Assembly: GCA_002803225.1 (NCBI GenBank)
Contig: NXFV01001611.1
Span: 1 to 64,000, forward strand
DNA length: 64,000 bases
Direction: 5' to 3'
Source of the DNA: Gamarada debralockiae
Taxonomy: Eukaryota > Ascomycota > Leotiomycetes > Helotiales > Hyphodiscaceae
The position numbers and the translations under genes are program-made. Positions 19,382-33,442 of the stretch are shown here, piece by piece. Positions within the stretch are counted from its first letter, which is position 1. Every line of letters begins with the position of its first letter. Below the pieces are notes generated by a model. The model saw nothing but the letters and a program-made list of their open reading frames with translations. It was not told the origin of the DNA and did no database searches.

Positions 19382-20688
19382 GTTGGTAAGAGAGGTTTAG
19401 GGTGAAGATTCGGGGTCACTTCACAGTGTCGCTGATATTTCATCAGAGCATTTCGAGCGAGGTTGAACGGGGAAGGAGTGTTGGGGCCGGCCTGGCCGCT
19501 CTGGAGTGATCCTTGCCGTCCTCGCAGCAGGGCCTCCTCATGACGGGAAAAAACAACCAATCACCACCTTCACTTCCAACCGCCAACAGTTGGGAAAGCT
19601 TTTTCTTTTCCTCTCATGCAGCGAGTCCGTTTCTTGACCAATATGTGGTACACCTCCTTGTCTGCGTATAAGTTAGCCAGTGCTCATTGGCGTAGGGAGG
19701 CGAAAATGCAGGCATGCAGACAAAATGGACAACTCAGTGACTGGGGGGTGCAGTGGCCACGGGATAGGCGCAAGCCTGTAGTCTTAGGGCCTCCAAGAGA
19801 ATGGTGATAGGCTTCCAAAAGCCTTGAATGGGACAATCCGATTGGATCTAGCCGGGGGGATGTGCGTTAAAATGTCCGGTGCAATCACCCGCATTGCCCG
19901 CATTGGGAAGAAGTCAGGTGATGGATCGCATGGATGGCGAGGCTGAGCAAAGTCGCTCCAGTACAGCTCTCTAGGAAATTCTGGAGGTGTGCGAAAGGTG
20001 CAAGATCGAGATCTGGGTCTGGCAAACGGAGAGGGTGATGATTTGGCCAAGGAAGCAGTCACAAGTGTGGATTGTCAGAATCAATTATCAAAGACTGTTC
20101 AGAAGAAGAGATCAGGATGATAGAAAGAAGCATAGCACTGTCGCGCTCTTTTATTCAAGGCGCGTGGTGGTGTAGCCGATCTTAAACGATCTTTTCATCA
20201 TATGGCTGACGTAGTAATCGGACAGATCCATTGGAGATCAACACAGCCTTTAGAAATTGCGAGTCGTGTGCAGACACGTCCCAAGTTGTCACCGTCTTTA
20301 TTCAAACGGTCTCTCAAAGATTGGCTCGGAGGGTAACGTGAAGCTCACTCTGCCCTCAGCATCATAGGGGGTTGGATTTACGAGGCACGATTGGAAGAGA
20401 TTTGTGCTGGGCATCATCATAGTCTCATTCCAAGCTTCAACTTAGCAGGTTTGGAAGAATTAGTATAGGCTTTTTTTGATAAGATATCTCCAATGTCTGC
20501 AAAATGAAGGATTCATCATTAGTTTAAGTTCACAAGCGTTCTCGGTATAGCCACGTTGAAAGTTCTATATACAGTAATGACTGCGTTATTGAAAACACAA
20601 TCGCGCCATGACAGATATGCTACCAAGTCCATTGCCCAACGCCAATGCAATGCTCTCGAAATCCCAGAGAAGGGTATCTATCATTACA
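19382..20688. other. Intergenic, no gene seen
   Basis: Short open frames on both strands only, none with a recognisable domain. Ends at the stop codon of the DUF300 gene and so includes its 3' UTR. Confidence 0.5.
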
Positions 20689-23007
20689 TCAAGGATTCTC
20701 TTTCGGAGACCCCGAAGGTTCTGCGCTACTCCAAACATTCTCGAATTCCTCGCCTTCGAGACCATACTTGGGTTTCAGTACAACTTCGGGTTCCCTCGCT
20801 TGCTGCCATTGCCGTGATTCTTCGAAGTCATTCCTGCTCGACCCGTTCTCATCCTCTCCAACTGCGAACTGTTCGCTTTCGCCACCCTTAGAGTCCACGA
20901 CTGCAACATCATCAGTGGGCTCGTAGCCTTCACGGATGTCTTCGCCGATATCTTTTCCGTATGTCCTGCTATCCATGGAATTAGCTCACGGCTTTGAGGT
21001 ATTGGAACATCATTCTTACACATAGCGCTTCGCTTCCGTCTCATTCCAGGCGGCACCTCCCTCTTTCCTCGCACGAACTCTTTCAGTCTCCTCGGCGGAC
21101 GTATCCTCAACCACAAGATCGACCAACTGACTTCTGTCGGACTTTGCTGAGCTTGAAGCGGACGAGTGATGCCGCAGCATGCCCTTCATATTAGGTGCTC
21201 TCCCTTCTTCTCCACTTGGCACCTCTTTTTGCTTGCCCTTGGAATTGGAACTACTGTCTCCCTTCTTATCCTTAGAGCCTTTCTTATGTTTCTTTTGAGT
21301 CTTCTTGGTGACTTCTTCCACAGTTTCCCTGACATTGCTCGCTCTTCGAATCTCGTTGTCCTTGGTAGGTTGAAGGAGGTTGCGATTAGTTGACGTAGTC
21401 AGTAAACCAGGCTGACCAGTCAGCCACCGTTCACGAGACGCTTCATGTGCTGTGATCACAGGGTACTGCGAGGTATTAGCAGATGATCTTCGCTTGTAGA
21501 TGACAACTAACTTACGTTCCAGTCACCAAACTCGAGCGCCTTGGCTCGCTCATAGAGACACTCCTCATCTGGATCCAGCTCCAGCTGATCAATGCTTCCA
21601 TTTCCATGGCCCATATACTGCGCATTTTTTCGCTTTGGTTTAGATGGCGACATGCTGCGAGAGCGACTGGGTCCATCCCGCCCCAGAAGAGGCGTTTTCG
21701 CGTTCACTTCACCGGGTTTGGGAATCCAATATTTTCCCTTTCCTCCTCGCTCATACCTCATACCTTCCATCATCCTTGCTACCCTTGACGATGATCCCTC
21801 ATGGGCTAGGACATTATCACCTGAATCGAACAGTCGATACTCGTACTTGTTACCACTAAAAGTCTCCTTGGTATCCTCGATCAGATCTCGGACGCCAAAT
21901 GCATCTCGCAGTGCATATAAAACAGGCATTCGAGCCGCAGAAATCGTGACATCCGCATAGTCGTGCCATGAGAAAGCATACCAGTGTGCAACTGCGAAAA
22001 TAGGCATCTCGAAACAGATCAGAGCATCTTGAATAGCTGCTGCAAGATTGTCCGGTGTGTAGCCTTGAACATCATCCGGAATTGCGCCAAGCCAGACGAG
22101 AATAGACAGGAAAAACCCTTGCCAGTATGAAGCAAAGATAATAAGCTTGATGCACAAGAACTTTGGGACCGGACGAAAAGGTTGGAGATCTACCGACATG
22201 CAGACCCAAAACATTCCCAGAGAGTACAGACTGACAGTGACACTGACGTTGTATAGGATGCCACTCCACAAGTATCCGGAATCCAAACCAAGGTAGCCTT
22301 CCTTGTATGTGCCAGTGGATTTCATTATGATGGCAGCCAGACCGAGTATGGGCTTGAGCCAGGCATATTGCAGAATCCCACGCTTTATCGCTAGAAAGGT
22401 ATGAGGGTCGGAAATATCGACTTGAGGAAGGCAGTGGTTAAGAGGCCAGAGGTGGTGTACGGGTCTGCGTCCATGCATCATGATAATCAATGCTCGCTCT
22501 CCTCCAAGAAAATTGATCAAGAGCTGGAAGAAGGTATAGATTGTGAAGGCCTGGCAATATCAGTGTTGGAACTGGCAGATGGGGGTACGGTCTTACCTCG
22601 TAGATATCGCGAATTGGATCAACCCACATCGCGACATCCAGTGACATGATACTGGCCCAAGATGATATAGAATAGATTGGGACCCTGAAGATAATAAGTT
22701 CATGCTATGGGAGATCAAGGCGCAGAGCTCACATGAGTAATATTCGTATGACATATCTTTGAAGCAGAGGTTTGCGGTAGTTTTTGCTAAGATCTGGTCA
22801 GTGGTACGAACTCGTGGAACGTGGAGAGATTCGTACGTTTGAAGCCATACCGATCTATTGATAAAGTTGTCAGTACGGAGGTGGCAGACTTGCATGATAA
22901 ACCTACACTATAGACAACAAAGATGCCAGCAGAGAAGCAACCCCAGCTACAATGATAGTTGCGCGAGTCAACCTCTCCCCCGTTCCCCTTGATATACCTC
23001 CCGCCAT
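20689..23007 (-). CDS. DUF300/TMEM184 (Ost-alpha-like) seven-span membrane protein, Hfl1-like
   Basis: Seven exons: 23007..22907, 22854..22837, 22786..22733, 22684..22597, 22550..21516, 21465..21020 and 20968..20689; 673 aa. The first four exons rebuild the conserved start of the family: helix ATIIVAGVASLLASLLSIV, then SVWLQTKNYRKPLLQRYVIR, ILLMVPIYSISSWAS and VDPIRDIYEAFTIYTFFQLL. Exon 5 carries LINFLGGERALI, the remaining helices and AVAHWYAFSWHDY. The C-terminal third is hydrophilic, with a Lys-rich KKTQKKHKKGSKDKKGD block and an acidic end. Yeast Hfl1 of this family sits in the vacuole membrane and binds Atg8; a vacuolar role is inferred. Exon 2 is only 18 nt. It is head-to-head with CSF1. 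Confidence 0.88.
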
Positions 23008-23526
23008 TGTTGCGAGACTCTTTCGTCCTATGACGCGTTTGAGATCGTGGGAAAACAGCAGCGCTGTGCCGTGAGTGGAACGTTATGAAGCAATAAAACA
23101 GGAAAGAGCCAACATTATCCGCAACCTCCAGCTCAACCCTAACTTTGAAGGAAGAATTTGCAACGGCCACTGCGGATAGGTTCAGAGATTGTGTATCTCT
23201 TCAATCTAGGTTCAGTTGTTCAGGCGAATGCGGTGTCTTTAGTCCGGCAAAAACGCGCTTGTTCATTGGCCTGTCCATCTGTAGAGATCGTTGACAGGTG
23301 ACGAACAATTGATCGTCAAGACTTCACAGCAAGCTCATCCTCAGTGCCGAACACTATTTTGGGCCGATCTACTGCGACCAGGACTTCTAACGATTATCTG
23401 GGATAACGTCCCCCTCATGAGTTTCCCAGGATCGCTCAATTCGCCGCGTCATTCGTAGCATGGAGATCCGGATCCTGGCTCTCATGAGCAAGAACGCGCC
23501 ATAGCACAGATCTGTCTGGTCAGAAG
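23008..23526. promoter_or_regulatory. Divergent promoter region HFL1-like/CSF1
   Basis: 519 bases between the two start codons, without a coding frame of note. It must hold both promoters and leaders. No specific motif is assigned. Confidence 0.55.
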
Positions 23527-26500
23527 ATGTCGAGCAATGGGGGATTGACAGCATCTCCTCTACGACCAGACCTGGACTTCAATTGGTAAGATATGTCAGG
23601 CCTTGAGAGGTGACGAAGCTAAGTCCTATTTCAGGGTCTTCCTGGTTGAATTACTTGTCTGCGGAGTCTTGTGAGTTGACCTCATCTATTGGTTCGACAT
23701 TTGACTAATGTGCGAATAGAACCCTCTTCTTCCTTTTCTACTTCAATCGCGTCTTCGCAACTATCGTCTCATACGGTCTTCGAGCTTGGACATGGCACAA
23801 ATACGGGGTATACATCGATATTCAAGCGTTGCAGGTGTCTCTATTGGGAGGAAGAGTCTTCTTCAAGGGGGTCAGATACCATGGAAACAATGAGACCATC
23901 CTGATACACAGCGGGTTCGTAACATGGTGTTACTGGTTGAGAAATGTCCGTGAGCTGGATGTTGGAAGTCAGGTCCCAGGAGTAAAGCGCGTATCCTCGG
24001 ACTCTGAGAATGAAGATGGGGAGGGTCAAGGCCGAACGGTCGATGGGGCGGAAAAAGGAGGTCGGAAAAATCCTGCGAATCTCCCATGCCGTCTTAACGT
24101 CTCGTTGAATGGGGTAGAATGGTTCGTCTACAACAGAAGTGCTGCGTACGATGCGATTGTTGCAGGCATGACCAAACCAGACGATGAGGGTGTTGAAAGT
24201 ATTCTCATGAACCAAATGGATCATGCAGAGCCTAACAACAAATTAAGAAAGAGGGGAGGCAGGTTAGTCGATTCGGAGAAAGTGGATGTATCGTCAGACG
24301 AACCGTCCTTGGATCTTGAGAAAAGAGGATCTGAATTGACCGACAAGAGCGCCTTCGGCACACAGAACGGAGATGCGAACCTACGAGAGTTTTCCACTAC
24401 TCAAACTGAGGAGAGCTCAGCCAACGGACGACAGCATGGTAGCCCAGAAGGAGCATTCATTCTACGATTTCTTCCCGTTCACATCGACTGTATGAAAGCT
24501 GCAATTGTCCTTGGAAATGAAAACACCAAGAGTGTCCTCATCACAAAAGTGGATAGAGCCAGTGGAGAAATCGATGCTACGAAATCAACCGCCTTGGATC
24601 AATACAGACAGCTCATCAACTTCCAGTTTCAACATCCAGTCATCCAAATGAAACCTAATGATGATTACAAGGAAGATCAAACAACTGCGGCATCTAAAAT
24701 GAAGCACGGCGTTGCAGATCAGCCAGATCCCAAAGACCACCATGTCCACAGCCACTCTTTTTGGCACCGTCAGCGTCGTAAGGCGTGGCATAGACTGCAA
24801 GACCTTGTGCCTGCTTTCCGAAGCTCCGTGGAATCATTATCATCTAGCCACGGACGACCAGAGACTGCCGCTCAGACAGGGCCAGGATCGAACAACTGGC
24901 AGGGGCTCTCACGCTACCTTGATGAAGGCGAGCAGGACGACAAGGCTAGGTGGTCTTCGGTTGAGTATGCTACAGTTTCAACTATTGTCGACAGTCCTGA
25001 GGCTAGCATGTCCTTCTATTGGGATGTCGTAGGAACAGTCCCAGATCGGTCTGGTCTGCCTGAAACATCAGGAGCTAAAGAAGCAGCAAATATCAACGGA
25101 GACCTACCCCCGGAATGGGGAATCAACTTACACCTGAAAGGTGCTATCATAAACTACGGCCCTTGGGCGGACAGGCAGCGCGCGGATATCCAAAAGGTCT
25201 TCTTTCCAAGTCTCTGCAAGAATTCAACCCCTAGCAAGAAACTTGTGCCAGGCCAGTTACGAGTTCCCACGGAGTTCAAGCTCTATATCGAATTTGATGA
25301 AGAAACGACTCTCCGTGTGCCTATCAAGGAAGAGTCCAAGAATTGGAAATGGACCAAGCAGGCCGATCACATTGGCGCCCGCCCCGGGGACCAGAAAAGG
25401 AACGGCAACAAAAGCCGCAAAAGAAAGGCCGACAAAAGCAACCCAGGACAAGAAATCCGTCCCTTTGGTTGGCTAGATGTCAAAGTTGCAGCGAACGCAA
25501 CTGTCACGTATTCTATGGATATGGTTGCAGGACCTACAGGATTTTCCAATAAGATGAAACTGGATCTTCCGCACACGGAGATCACCACGAGTGTCAACCA
25601 CGGACTTCTTTGGAGATCTGTCGAAAACCGAGTTTCCTGCGACCTCTCAAATCCTCTTCAGTGGAACGGTCATCGATCATGGAAGTTCGATGTCAATAGC
25701 AATGGACTTGAGCTCTTCATTTTGAGGGAGCACGTGTTCTTGTTGATAGATCTAGTTGATGACTGGGCAAGTGGACCACCTCCTGAGTATCTGACGTTCA
25801 CTCCTTTCCGATACCTGGTGAATCTTCAGCTTGGGGACTTCAGACTGTATCTCAACGTCAACGATTCGAACATTATCAATAACCCGTCCGACTTCGATGA
25901 CAACACTTTCATAATCATTTTTGGGTCTACCTTGAATGCCAATATTTGCATACCCATAGATCGGTATCGCCCACATCGGAACGACATAACATTCAATGTA
26001 GACACTAAGCAGGGAGGGCTTAACCTTCACGTACCTCCTTGGAATACTCAGGCAACTTTCTTGAGTTCCACAGAATTAGCGACATTGAAAACTCTGGCAA
26101 TCGAGGGCAAGTACCAGTACTGCGCGACAACTTCGACCAGTAATACCGACACTTTGTTACTGGATGTTTATGGCCATGCTCCTTCTGCTCAATTCTATGG
26201 CTTTGTCATTCGATATTTTCTCAAGATCAAAGACAATTACTTCGGCGACGACATTCGATTCAAGACGCTCGAGGAATATCAAGATGTCCTACGTGCAAGA
26301 CGTGAAGGAACCGAAATCGTCAACACTGTACCACCGCACAAGAAGTCCAATGACTTAGATGTGATCTTGAGTGTGACTGCAGACGAATCTAGCGTCATTC
26401 TACCTTCAAACCTCTACTCGGCTAAAAATCATATTCGCATTGAGATTGCAACGCTGGCTGCTGACCTACGATTCACGAATTATTATATGGATCTTGAAGT

Positions 26501-29500
26501 TATGTTGAACACACTCGCACTTTCTCAAGGCAGTGAAGATGATGGCATGGCAACACCGATAAGCGCTACGTCCAGCACACAGTTATTTGTTGACGGTGTC
26601 AGTGCTACTGGCAACCGCCTCTTTGGGTTGCCTCCGACTGAGCCAACCTACGTCTGTAATTGGGACTTTAGCATTGGTGCGATTACGGGGGAATGCACTA
26701 CAGATTTCTTCAATCGGCTAGCCGGCGGAGCCAGAGCGTTTGCATTCTCGTTTGATGACGACGAGAACGCATTACCATCCATTGTGGCAGACGTCCTACA
26801 CGACATAACATTCCTTCGTGCCTCAGTTGAGTCTATACGACTGTGGCTGCATGTAGAAGAGGCCGCTTTTCTTCTGTCTTCTGGAACGATATCCGTGAAC
26901 TTTAACGATTGGGCTGGCTCGCACTACTCGAAGAAGCTGAATCTTACAATGCCAGATCTACATCTGGCCTGCGTGGATGCAGAATCCGCATCTAGGCACC
27001 GGTCAAGAGCTCAACAGCCAGTTGAAACTCATGCATTCATTAAGACAACTCTATCGTTTTCCATGATCAATAGGAAGCTTGGATTTGTCGAAGACCGGCA
27101 GCTTCAGCAGGAACACGTCAAACGCCACGATCAGCGAACGCACAGAGTCGACTTTTTGTTGCATCAACATCTACTTGATGATTCAATGCTGGTCCCCATT
27201 GACCCGCCTGCGATGAGTGTTCCACCAATGCCCGTACCTGTTCTCAAAGACGCCTCTCCTGATCTTGAAGATGGGTCTATAGCCTCAAAGGTGTCGTCCT
27301 CGCGACATAAGAGGCGCACTGCAGGGCGTAAAAGTTCATTCTTGTCTGTATCGAGCTCAAGCCAAAGGAGCGTCGGCAGTATTCTTCGGCCCCAGAGCTC
27401 ACTCAGAACAGGTGACCAGCCGTCCATTGAATCCAGATCTCGAAGTTTGCAGGCCGGCGGGCCCGGACAGCGAATACCTCTCAGAGATGTTTCTGCTTCG
27501 ACTGGCCGTCAATCCTCGTTTTATAGTGCCGTTGGCGAGAACAGAGGATTACCCCCGTCCAGTGTCGCATTTTCAAGCTCTTATATGGCGCCATACTTTC
27601 CTCTTGAAGGCGTTCACCCAGATCCGAAGGACCTACCTACGGTGTCGTTGGATGTAGAAGACGAATCCACTTTCAGAGCAAGGCAGCTAGGACTGGGAGA
27701 TATCCATCCAGATCGAGTGGCCGGAAATGCTACGCATGCCAGCTTCATCCTGGAATTCCCCAGCGGAATCAGTGGTGTGTTTAACGCTAAAGCAGCGAAC
27801 GCAGTTGCAGGCCTGCTCAGTGCGGTGCAAGCAACAGATCCAGTCGACATCCTGGACAAGCTTCAGATCGACACCATGAATGAAATTTTTGCCTTGAACA
27901 AACAGAAAATTACGAGTGAGAAGGTGACAGATTTCGGCGTTCGAACACCTGGCATCAGCCTCCGTTTCTTGAACTCCTCTACCTTGGAAGATTCAAGTGC
28001 TCGTCAAGATATGCACGACCAATACGATCTGTCTATGTCCGGACTGGCAATTACTTCCAGATCTGAAATCATTCCAATGGAGAGAGAGATGCCCGAAGAA
28101 GACCGAGAATCATCCACTGTCCATCTATCGCTTGCTTCAGCAGGTTTTGCCGCCAAAGAACGTTTCAGCGACATGAGTGACCCGCAGGCGGCTGTCAATG
28201 GCGTTCTGGAGGACGTCGTCTTTTGGATGGCCTCAGGGCGAGAAACTTCGGCTAGCGTTGTATTCAAGGTTGTCGAGCTCACTACCGTCAGCAGCAAGGT
28301 GGAGTATCTTGCTTCGTTGCTCCATCGAACAAATGTTCTTGGCAGCACAATGGCAGAAACATTTTCTTCTCGACTCAAACAGCAAAAGAATCGAGTCCAG
28401 CTCTTCACCTATCTTGTGGCCACAGCTGGACAAGCAGCTACCGACCCCTTATTCTTGACGAGGCCATCTTATGTGCTACGTTCTGCATCAGACCACCTGC
28501 GATCGAGCGACTCTTGGAAAATTATTACGCGTCTGCATCATATGTATGCTAGCCTGGATCCTTCGACCCAGAATGACATAACAGCGCGTTGTTTCAGCAA
28601 TGCAGAGGCAATTCCCGAAGATGCTCAGCAACGCGTTCTTGAGGGCTTTGATCGATGGAGGAGTTGGGACTTGAACAATATTAATGCTTGTCTCTTGATG
28701 AGCAAAGTTTATGGGTCTAGAGAAGCTGTCGACAGGACAACTTCGCAGAAGCCCCTGAGATTGTCATGGCGGACCGAGCTTGTTCGACTTATTCTAGATC
28801 CTGGGCCAAAGCAAAATGAGATTTCGTTGGAACTTGTTACTACAACGTTCGAAAACAAGGCTGTCATTCCGGAACTCGGTGGACAATCCGAAAGAGATAC
28901 CTCACCTGTCCAGACCACTGTCTTGCAAGTTTTCTGCTCGGACGTGTCTATCAATCTCAACTGGGAGCTATGTGAATTGGCAGATGATATTATCATGCTG
29001 TACAATCAGAGCGAGCCGTCTCTAAACCTACAGGGAAATCAGTCTCCTGTGGCATCGAGTAACACCCAACCGAAGCCCAACCACAATTTGCACATTATCA
29101 TCGCGACCGAAAATGGTTCCATTAACTTAGATACCGTCAACATCAGAGCTGTATCTCTCAGTAAAGGCCTTAAAGCGTCTTTTGTGATGCGCGCTGGAGA
29201 TGGAGCAGAAATCCAATCAGTGACCAATCTAGTGCTGGCAGCAGAGGCGGCTACTTCGAAGGTCCGAAGTCATTCGCAAGAATTGACCCTTTACCAAATG
29301 CGCCATCCAAGTATTTACGCTTCATATGAGGCAGTAGTCATTGATGACACCCCAAACAACGTCATCAAAGTTGCTGGTAACTGCCAGGAATTGTCGTTTG
29401 TGGTGAGGCAAGATATCCTAGCCTTGATCGAAGTACTAGATCTCGTTATTGGCGACGAAGTTGCTCAACTCCATCGCTTGAAGGCCAGTGTCCCGTCCCC

Positions 29501-32500
29501 AGGCTCTCCCGGAATGGAACTCGTCGAACAACCCGCACCTCCTGGTCCCACAACACCGTCTAGAAATCGAATAAACGTGGCCCTCTTTTTGGACATGTAT
29601 CACATAAGTGTTCCTCTTCTTCACTCTTTGAAGTACAACGTTTCTGGTGTTGTTGCCCGAGCTTCGGTTGCAGCACAACTCGAGTCCGAGATAATTTTTG
29701 ACTTCGACATCAAAGAGCATTCGCATGATATCCAGACGATTATCAACAACAAGGCTCAAAGCATGTCGTTGCTTCAGATGCCCCCGACCAACGGTCGCAT
29801 TACTACCCACATGAGCGATGAAGAAAATTCGGTCGCGGTTTATGCATCGGTTGAAGAAATCCAACTAGATGCAGCTGCCATTCATAGCCTCCTGACTACG
29901 ATCAACAGACCTGAGATCTCTAGCGTCGTAGCCGACATAAAGGAGGATGTCAAAGGCGTTCAAGTTCATCTTGAGGAAATATTTGGGCCGGACAAGAAAC
30001 CCACAATACCCAAGGCACCGGTCGGGGTGAAGCCGTTCATTTATGATGCCCACCTAACCTTGGCTGGCTTTGATGTCTTTGCAAACGCCCGAGGCGCTCA
30101 GAGTGATCACGACACAGCGAGATTAGACCTCAATCTTGGTCGCGTTCAATTCGTCGTTTCCAATCGACTAGAACCACACGGCCCAGTGCTTGCCTTCCCT
30201 GAATTACGTGTGGGGCTGCGGCACATCATGTTTGAGTTGTCCCGATGGAATGAATCTGCAATGGAGCCTTGCGGTAACTTTGCATTCGCTGCCTTCTTGA
30301 CAGCGACCTCGAAACAGAATGCGGCCGGGGAAGAAGTCAGATCGTTCCATCTGAAAAGTGATGCCCTGGAAATCAATCTCTTTGCTGAAACGGCATCCTC
30401 AGTTGTCGATGTTATAGGAAACTTGCAGGACAAGATCAAAGATCTAGACCTTTCGCGGGAGAAGAACTATTTCCGAAAGTTGCGCAAGCCGAAGCCCCGC
30501 ATCGCACTCAACGAAGAGCAATCAGAGCCTGTTGAGAGTAACAATGGCTCGGCAATAATGTTTTCCTCAATGTACTCCCTTGAGCTATTGAATATCCAAA
30601 TCTGCTGGCTCGTCGAGAAATTTGAACCCGACCACTTTACGGATGTGGAAAAGGAGAATCTGGTACTTTTATTGAAGCGCATCGACCTTTCGACTAAAAA
30701 AGAGAATACTGCTCGCCTTACCATAGAAGATCTTCAATTGCAAATGGTTCCAGCATCTCATGACAAGAACCATCGATCTCTGAACTCGGCCCTCCTCCCA
30801 GAAGTTATCTTCAATGTCGGTTATGTCTCTACGGCCGATGCTCGTCGATTGGCCTTCCAGGCAGCGGGCAAATCTCTCGATCTTCGATTGACATCTCAAT
30901 TTATCATACCCGCTGCTGAACTGCAGAAATCGATCGGTTCTGCCGCTGACAAAGTTCGCGCCGCTACGGCTTCCTGGACGTCGCCAGCTCCAGGCAGCAC
31001 CCCAACAGAACCCAGCCGCCGCCAGCCATTCTTTGGGAGGAAACGCATGGAGTCTTTACTGGTAGATGCAGACTTTGCGGGTGCCGTGGTCTATTTGTCC
31101 GGCAAGACAGTTCCCGACAATTCTCGAGGCAAAAGTGGCAGAGCTCCGCAAGCTGGGAGGTACGGGCAATTTACGCACACGGACGCGAGCAGCAACACAG
31201 TCCTAAGAGCTCCTGGGCTTGCCTGGAAGGTTGAATATAAAGACAGTGGTCTGGACGATCCTTCATTGAACGCTGAGGTCAAAGTGGACGCATCATCAAA
31301 TATTCTGTACCCTGCGGTAGTCCCACTTATCCTCGAGATATCTTCAACAGTAAAGGAGGTCGTTAGTGACGGAGACAAGAAGAAGCCCTTGCAGCCCAAA
31401 GCATCACAGCAGAAATTCATGAGTGCGGACGAGGACAACATCTTGACAGCCGATCCCAGTGCTGTACTTGGTCGAACGCGACTAAACCTAGGTCTCCGCA
31501 TCTGCAGGCAAGAGTTCAGTCTCAGCTGTCAGCCTATAGCTCGTGTCGCTGCAACCGCTCGATTCGACGACATTTACATCACGATCAATACTGTGCGGTC
31601 AACCGAGCATGGCCATTTCTTCGCTGCATCCGGTGTATTTACGAGACTGCAAGCATCGGTGCAGCACGTTTATTCTAGAGAGTCCACTGGTAGCTTCGAT
31701 GTAGATTCGGTCTTTCTTTCGTTAATGAACAGCAAACATGTCAGTGGTACGAGCGGCGTTTCTGCGATTTTGAAAATCAGCCCTATGAAAGTCTTGGTGA
31801 ACACCAAACAATTGCAGGACTTTCTGCTCTTCAGAGAGATCTGGATGCCCACTGAAATACGACAAAGCTCATCACCTCCAGTCCCAACGCCGTCAAGAGA
31901 ACAGTCTCAAACTTTCCTGGTCCAAAGATATCAGCAAGTTGCAGCTACAGGAGCTTTCCCTTGGAATGCGACAGTTTCCATTGCAGAGCTCGACGTCCAG
32001 CTCGATCTCGGCCAAGCCATTGGAAAATCCGCATTTATGATATCCAACTTCTGGATATCATCGAAAAAGAGCTCGGATTGGGAACAAAATCTATGTTTGG
32101 GCTTCGAAAAGGTCGGAGTAGATAGCACTGGAAGAATGAGTGGATTTGTGGCCCTCCAAGACTTCAAGATACGGACCTCGATTCAGTGGCCCGCCCGCGA
32201 GATGGCTCTCAATCAGACACCTCTTGTCCAAGGATCGCTGGGCTTCAGTCAACTTCGAGTCAAGGCTGCGTTTGATTACCAAGCATTCCTCGTGGCCGAT
32301 ATCACATCCTTTGAGTTTCTCATGTACAATGTCCGAAACGGAGCTAATGCTAAGGGTGATCGTCTCGTTGCTATTCTGGATGGAGAAGCGGTTCAGGTGT
32401 TTTGCACAACGACAAGTGTATCTCAAGCCCTTGCTTTATTCCAAGCTTTCCAGCGACTCGTTCAGGAGAAGAGATCGAATTATGAAGCATCGCTCACAGA

Positions 32501-33442
32501 GATCGAGAAGTTCATGAACCGCAAATCGGTCTCACACCCGTCGACCTCTCCAAGGAAGCTTCCTCTGGACTTAACTGAGGAAGGGAAAGTGGCGAAATCG
32601 CCGATATCTCTTCACACTGACGTGATCGTGACATTGAAGGCAGTCAATGTCGGCTGCTTCCCAAACACTTTTTCCGACCATCAAGTCTTCAAGATCGAGG
32701 CTCTGAATGCACAGGCTCGCTTTGCTGTGACGATGGATGCTGGCAAGATTCATAGCATCCTGGGTTTGACACTCGGTCAACTACGCATCGGTCTCGCGGG
32801 TGTCAAGAAAATCGAAGTGCCAAAATCAGTCGGCGATATATCCGTCGAAGACGTCGTCAACAGCGCCACTGGTTCACGAGGTGGCACCATCCTCAAAGTT
32901 CCCAAAGTCGAGGCAATCATGCAGACCTGGCAAGTTCCCAGCTCGAACCACATCGATTACATATTCAAGAGTTCTTTCGAAGGCAAGGTTGAGGTTGGAT
33001 GGAATTATTCTCGCATCAGCTATATCCGCAGCATGTGGGCTTCTCACTCGAAAGCTCTTGCGCAAAGACTTGGGAAGCCGCTTCCGCCTTCTGCGGTGAA
33101 AATCACTGGTGTGCCGGATGAGGAAGGCTCGGAGAGGAAGGATGGCGAACAGCAGAAAATTACTGCGGAGGTGAACGTGCCGCAGTCGAAGTATGATTAC
33201 ACGGCTCTTGAGCCGCCTGTCATTGAGACGCCACAGTTGAAGGATATGGGTGAAGCAACGCCACCTTTGGAATGGATCGGTTTGTTTCTCCATCTCTCTT
33301 TGAAATGTTGTACGACTAACTGGCAACAGGTCTACATAGAGATCGCCTTCCCAACCTCACTCACCAGATTGTGATAGTGACGCTATTGGAGCTGGCTAGC
33401 GAGGTGGAAGATGCTTATGCGAAGATTCTAGGATCTTCTTGA
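23527..33442 (+). CDS. CSF1: Csf1, bridge-like lipid transfer protein (BLTP1/Tweek family)
   Basis: Exons 23527-23585, 23635-23670, 23720-33279 and 33330-33442; 3255 aa; introns of 49-50 nt. The short first exons rebuild MSSNGGLTASPLRPDLDFNW, then the N-terminal anchor helix (VFLVELLVCGVLTLFFLFYF, about residues 21-40). VYIDIQALQVSLLGGRVFFK and GVRYHGNNETILI follow, the conserved chorein-like start of the family. The last exon gives LEWIGLHRDRLPNLTHQIVI and ends EDAYAKILGSS. Csf1 is a rod-like protein at ER contact sites that carries phospholipids along a hydrophobic groove; in yeast it is needed for cold growth and lipid homeostasis. A basic/Ser-rich insert (about residues 1150-1270) and an internal KRNGNKSRKRKADKS patch are likely disordered. 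Confidence 0.95.
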
